Source of the DNA: Pseudomonas putida
Lineage (GTDB): Bacteria > Pseudomonadota > Gammaproteobacteria > Pseudomonadales > Pseudomonadaceae
Direction of reading: 5' to 3'
DNA length: 64,000 bases
Assembly: GCF_002741075.1 (NCBI RefSeq)
Contig: NZ_CP016634.1
Span: 5,694,501 to 5,758,500, forward strand
Shown here: positions 61,015 to 64,000 of the stretch, piece after piece
How the letters are laid out: each line of letters begins with the position of its first letter
Numbering within the stretch: the first letter of the stretch is position 1
Notes under the pieces: model-generated
What the model saw: the letters and a program-made list of their open reading frames with translations, nothing else
Databases searched by the model: none
Told to the model about the DNA's origin: nothing
Made by a program: the position numbers and the translations under genes

Positions 61015-62199
61015 TCAGCGGTAGAGGTCTTCGCGGGTCCAGGGCAGGTCATGGTGCCCATCGGCGTAGGGCTTCACCGCCAGGATCTGGTGCAGATTGA
61101 TCCATCCCTTGGAGAAGGCATAGGCGCACCCGGCCAGATACAGGCGCCAGATGCGCAGGGTTTTCTCCGGCACCAGCGTGGCGGCCTTGTGCAGCTGGTT
61201 CTCCAGGTTTTCGCTCCAGTGATTGAGCGTCTTGGCGTAGTGCAAGCGTAGGCTTTCCACGTCCACCACTTCCAACCCTGCTTCACAGATGCTCGCCGTG
61301 ATCATCGACAGGTGGGGCAGTTCGCCGTGGGGGAAGACATAGCGGTCGATGAAGTCGCCCGCGCCTCGCCCGACCGGACGGCCATCGACATGCCTGGCCG
61401 TGATGCCATGGTTCATCACCAAGCCACCTTCACGCACTGCACCGAACAGCTTCTGGCAATACAGCGCGAGATTGGCATGGCCGACGTGCTCGAACATACC
61501 GACACTCACCACCTTGTCGAAGCGGCCATCCTGAGGCAGGTCGCGGTAATCCAGAATCCGCAGCTCGACCTGATCGGTCAGCCCCTCCTCCTTGACCCGC
61601 TCACGGCCAAGCTTGAGCTGCTCCTTGCTCAGGGTGATACCAAACACCTTGGCGCCGTACTCACGCGCGGCGAAACGCGCCAGACCACCCCAGCCGCAGC
61701 CCACATCCAGCAAGTAATCCCCGGCCTGCAGTCGCAACTTGCGACACAGGTGATCGAACTTGTTCTGCTGGGCTTCGTCGAGGGTGTTGTCCGGTTCACG
61801 GAAGTAACCGCAGGAATAGGCCATGTCCTGGTCGAGCCACAGCTGATAGAACTCGTTGGACAGGTCGTAGTGGTAGGAAATGGCTTCGGCGTCCGTGGCT
61901 TTGTCATGCGAGATTCGCTCTGGCGATACCTCATCGTCGTCCTTGACCAAGGCTTCGCTGAGCTCGTCGCAGACGCGGATGACTTCCCCAATATCGCCTT
62001 CCAGGTCCAGCTTGCCTTCGACAAAGGCGACACCCAGTTCATCCAGGCTCGGATGGGTCAGCTGACTGATCAGCTGTGGTTCCTTGACCAGGATGGTGAC
62101 CTGCGGGCTCGGCCCCAGATCGAACTGATTGCCGTCCCACAGCTTCAGACGCAAAGGCAAGTGCAGGCTCTGCAACGCAGGTGGAAGTTGCGCAAGCAT
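61015..62199 (-). CDS. cfa: Cyclopropane-fatty-acyl-phospholipid synthase
   Basis: Transfers a methylene from S-adenosylmethionine to unsaturated acyl chains of membrane phospholipids, protecting stationary-phase cells. The 394-residue enzyme has the SAM site LLDVGCGWGGLARFAAREYG, the substrate-binding YHYDLSNEFYQLWLD, and SVGMFEHVGHANLALY (glutamate at the active site). GGGAGGG precedes the ATG. In P. putida the gene here is cfaB, expressed in stationary phase (remembered). It converges with cls, giving two membrane-lipid genes side by side. Confidence 0.96.
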   Translation of the reverse strand: MLAQLPPALQSLHLPLRLKLWDGNQFDLGPSPQVTILVKEPQLISQLTHPSLDELGVAFVEGKLDLEGDIGEVIRVCDELSEALVKDDDEVSPERISHDKATDAEAISYHYDLSNEFYQLWLDQDMAYSCGYFREPDNTLDEAQQNKFDHLCRKLRLQAGDYLLDVGCGWGGLARFAAREYGAKVFGITLSKEQLKLGRERVKEEGLTDQVELRILDYRDLPQDGRFDKVVSVGMFEHVGHANLALYCQKLFGAVREGGLVMNHGITARHVDGRPVGRGAGDFIDRYVFPHGELPHLSMITASICEAGLEVVDVESLRLHYAKTLNHWSENLENQLHKAATLVPEKTLRIWRLYLAGCAYAFSKGWINLHQILAVKPYADGHHDLPWTREDLYR

Positions 62200-62298
62200 G
62201 AATGTCCCTCCCTTCAGGTGTTCCGGACGCCTCATCTCATATTTGGGACGTCACCGGGGCAAGGGTAGTTCATTCACCAGAAGTTTCCGTTTATCAAG

Positions 62299-62348
62299 AC
62301 CATGGTCTAGAGCCATTCAGTACGAATTGCACTCAAGATTGTATACAA
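62299..62348. promoter_or_regulatory. Two palindromes in the cfa/lpd divergent region
   Basis: AGACCATGGTCT (62299-62310) and TTGTATACAA (62339-62348) are perfect palindromes. The second resembles operators of GntR/FadR-type (FCD) regulators and lies 63 bases before the lpd start; the first is nearer cfa. The regulators are unknown. Confidence 0.55.
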
Positions 62349-62410
62349 CCTTGATTTCGCAGACTAATCTTGTGGCCCTCTTGCGCTTCTTCACTCCTGG
62401 AGTAAAACCC

Positions 62411-63811
62411 ATGAAATCCTATGATGTGGTGATCATCGGCGGTGGCCCCGGCGGCTACAACGCAGCGATCCGGGCCGGTCAGCTGGGCATGAGCGTCGCC
62501 TGCGTCGAAGGCCGCTCGACCCTCGGCGGTACCTGCCTGAACGTTGGATGCATGCCATCCAAAGCCTTGCTGCACGCCTCGGAGCTCTACGAGGCCGCCA
62601 GCGGCGAGGAATTCGCCCATCTGGGTATCGAGGTCAAGCCAACGCTGAACCTGGCCCAAATGATGAAGCAGAAGGACGAAAGCGTGACCGGCCTGACCAA
62701 GGGCATCGAGTACCTGTTCCGCAAGAACAAGGTCGACTGGGTCAAGGGCTGGGGTCGTCTCGACGGCGTGGGCAAGGTGATCGTCAAGGCCGAGGACGGC
62801 AGCGAGACCACCCTGCAAGCCAAAGACATCGTCATCGCCACCGGTTCCGAGCCGACGCCGCTGCCAGGCGTGACCATCGACAACAAGCGCATCATCGATT
62901 CCACTGGCGCCCTGTCCCTGCCCCAGGTGCCCAAGCACCTGGTGGTGATCGGTGCTGGCGTGATCGGCCTGGAACTGGGTTCGGTCTGGCGTCGTCTGGG
63001 CGCCGAGGTCACTGTCATCGAATACCTCGACCGCATCTGCCCTGGCACCGATGAAGAAACCGCCAAGACCCTGCAGAAGGCCCTGGCCAAGCAAGGCATG
63101 ACCTTCAAGCTCGGCAGCAAGGTGACCCAAGCCACGCCGTCCGCCGACAGCGTCAGCCTGACCCTCGAGCCTGCCGCCGGTGGTGCTGCACAGACCCTGC
63201 AAGCCGACTACGTGCTGGTAGCGATCGGCCGTCGCCCCTATACCCAGGGCCTGAACCTGGAAAGCGCAGGCCTTGCCACCGACAAGCGTGGCATGTTGGC
63301 CAACGATCACCATCGCGCCTCGGTACCCGGCATCTGGGTGATCGGCGACGTCACCTCCGGCCCGATGCTGGCACACAAGGCCGAAGACGAAGCGGTATCG
63401 TGCATCGAGCGCATCGCTGGCAAGGCCCACGAGGTCAACTACAACCTGATCCCAGGCGTCATCTATACACGCCCGGAGCTGGCCAGCGTCGGCAAGACCG
63501 AGGAGCAGCTCAAGGCCGAAGGCCGCGCCTACAAGGTCGGCAAATTCCCCTTCACCGCCAACAGCCGTGCCAAGATCAACCACGAGACCGAAGGCTTCGC
63601 CAAGGTCATCGCCGACGCCAATACCGATGAAGTGCTCGGCGTGCACCTGGTCGGGCCAAGTGTGAGCGAGATGATCGGCGAGTTCTGCGTGGCCATGGAG
63701 TTCTCGGCCTCGGCCGAAGACATCGCCCTCACCTGCCACCCGCACCCGACCCGCTCCGAGGCCTTGCGCCAGGCGGCGATGAACGTCGACGGGATGGCGA
63801 TGCAGATCTGA
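62411..63811 (+). CDS. lpd: Dihydrolipoyl dehydrogenase
   Basis: FAD enzyme that reoxidises dihydrolipoamide in 2-oxoacid dehydrogenase or glycine cleavage complexes. The 466-residue product has GGGPGGYNAAIRAGQLG, the redox pair C42-x4-C47 (GGTCLNVGCMPSKALLH), the NAD site VIGAGVIGLELGSVWRRLG, and the C-terminal active-site CHPHPTRSEAL. P. putida has several Lpd proteins; by location this is the stand-alone copy often called lpd3, not linked to a dehydrogenase operon. The start at 62411 is chosen over a longer frame. It ends in a strong terminator. Confidence 0.95.
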   Translation: MKSYDVVIIGGGPGGYNAAIRAGQLGMSVACVEGRSTLGGTCLNVGCMPSKALLHASELYEAASGEEFAHLGIEVKPTLNLAQMMKQKDESVTGLTKGIEYLFRKNKVDWVKGWGRLDGVGKVIVKAEDGSETTLQAKDIVIATGSEPTPLPGVTIDNKRIIDSTGALSLPQVPKHLVVIGAGVIGLELGSVWRRLGAEVTVIEYLDRICPGTDEETAKTLQKALAKQGMTFKLGSKVTQATPSADSVSLTLEPAAGGAAQTLQADYVLVAIGRRPYTQGLNLESAGLATDKRGMLANDHHRASVPGIWVIGDVTSGPMLAHKAEDEAVSCIERIAGKAHEVNYNLIPGVIYTRPELASVGKTEEQLKAEGRAYKVGKFPFTANSRAKINHETEGFAKVIADANTDEVLGVHLVGPSVSEMIGEFCVAMEFSASAEDIALTCHPHPTRSEALRQAAMNVDGMAMQI

Positions 63812-63843
63812 CGACAAACAGATCGCGTCAACCGGTAGACGAG

Positions 63844-63880
63844 AAAAGGGCGAACATCACTGTTCGCCCTTTTCTTTTTC
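63844..63880 (+). terminator. Rho-independent terminator after lpd
   Basis: AAAAGGGCGAACA-TCAC-TGTTCGCCCTTTT then CTTTTTC: a 13-bp perfect stem with U-tract, usable from either side but oriented after lpd. Confidence 0.93.
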
Positions 63881-63904
63881 TAGCTGCGCTTTGCCTACGA
63901 ATGA

Positions 63905-64000
<96 letters not shown>

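Noticed and set aside
62333..63817. 494-codon open frame antisense to lpd
   Set aside because: Complementary shadow of lpd; composition typical of antisense frames and no family motifs.

Overview
The window is a 64-kb piece of a GC-rich gammaproteobacterial chromosome. It is almost certainly from a fluorescent Pseudomonas of the P. putida group. The gene content and order (recG, hupA, rubredoxin pair, ubiCA, phoBR, pst operon, purEK, aspA, pycAB, uvrD, pdxY, cls, cfa, lpd) match what I remember of the P. putida chromosome segment to one side of oriC. About a dozen intergenic spaces carry the short REP palindrome (core TTCGCGGGTAAACCCGCTCC) typical of that group. I see no rRNA, tRNA, insertion sequence, prophage, CRISPR array or obvious recently acquired island; this is core genome with dense, well-spaced genes.

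Layout. 1-8.2 kb: recG, a YbaK-HDOD fusion protein, hupA, the rubredoxin/rubredoxin reductase pair, the first two ubiquinone genes (ubiC-ubiA, overlapping) and a small secreted protein. 8.3-21.7 kb: the phosphate block. phoB-phoR has a Pho box in front; a CBS-domain membrane protein follows; then on the minus strand pstS, pstC, pstA, pstB, phoU, a response regulator and an M23 peptidase. pstS and pstC each have their own Pho box. 21.8-30.2 kb: an MHS transporter, thioesterase, mutarotase, two small envelope proteins, purE-purK with a hairpin-rich leader, a LysR regulator and aspA. 30.4-37.2 kb: an AraC regulator and a likely polyamine neighbourhood (acetylpolyamine amidohydrolase translationally coupled to a PotF-like binding protein, a MocR regulator, a PaiB-like protein and two GNAT acetyltransferases). 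37.4-44.5 kb: two-subunit pyruvate carboxylase with its divergent LysR regulator, and an RpiR regulator divergent from a glucose-6-phosphate dehydrogenase paralogue. 44.5-55.7 kb: a GGDEF-EAL protein, uvrD, a Tim44-domain protein, a SMI1/KNR4 protein, a CPA2 antiporter, a second thioesterase and pdxY. 55.7-59 kb: a zinc-starvation module (two COG0523 GTPases and FolE2) around a perfect Zur-type palindrome. 59-64 kb: DUF3617 protein, cardiolipin synthase, cyclopropane fatty acid synthase, a lipoamide dehydrogenase, and the end of one more gene.

The most interesting signals are not genes. (1) Nine perfect DnaA boxes (TTATCCACA) lie in 64 kb where about half a box is expected by chance. Seven of them fall in two clusters: one in the MocR gene, where five 12-bp tandem repeats each carry a DnaA-box-like core, and one of four boxes within 1.3 kb in the two COG0523 genes. 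These resemble DnaA titration loci of the datA type. (2) The purE leader contains a strong terminator-like hairpin between its only good promoter candidate and the start codon. (3) Long perfect hairpins abut the starts of the CPA2 antiporter and DUF3299 genes. (4) REP elements and a second repeat family sit precisely at the internal junctions of the pho/pst genes. All of this was read by eye; no database search was possible.
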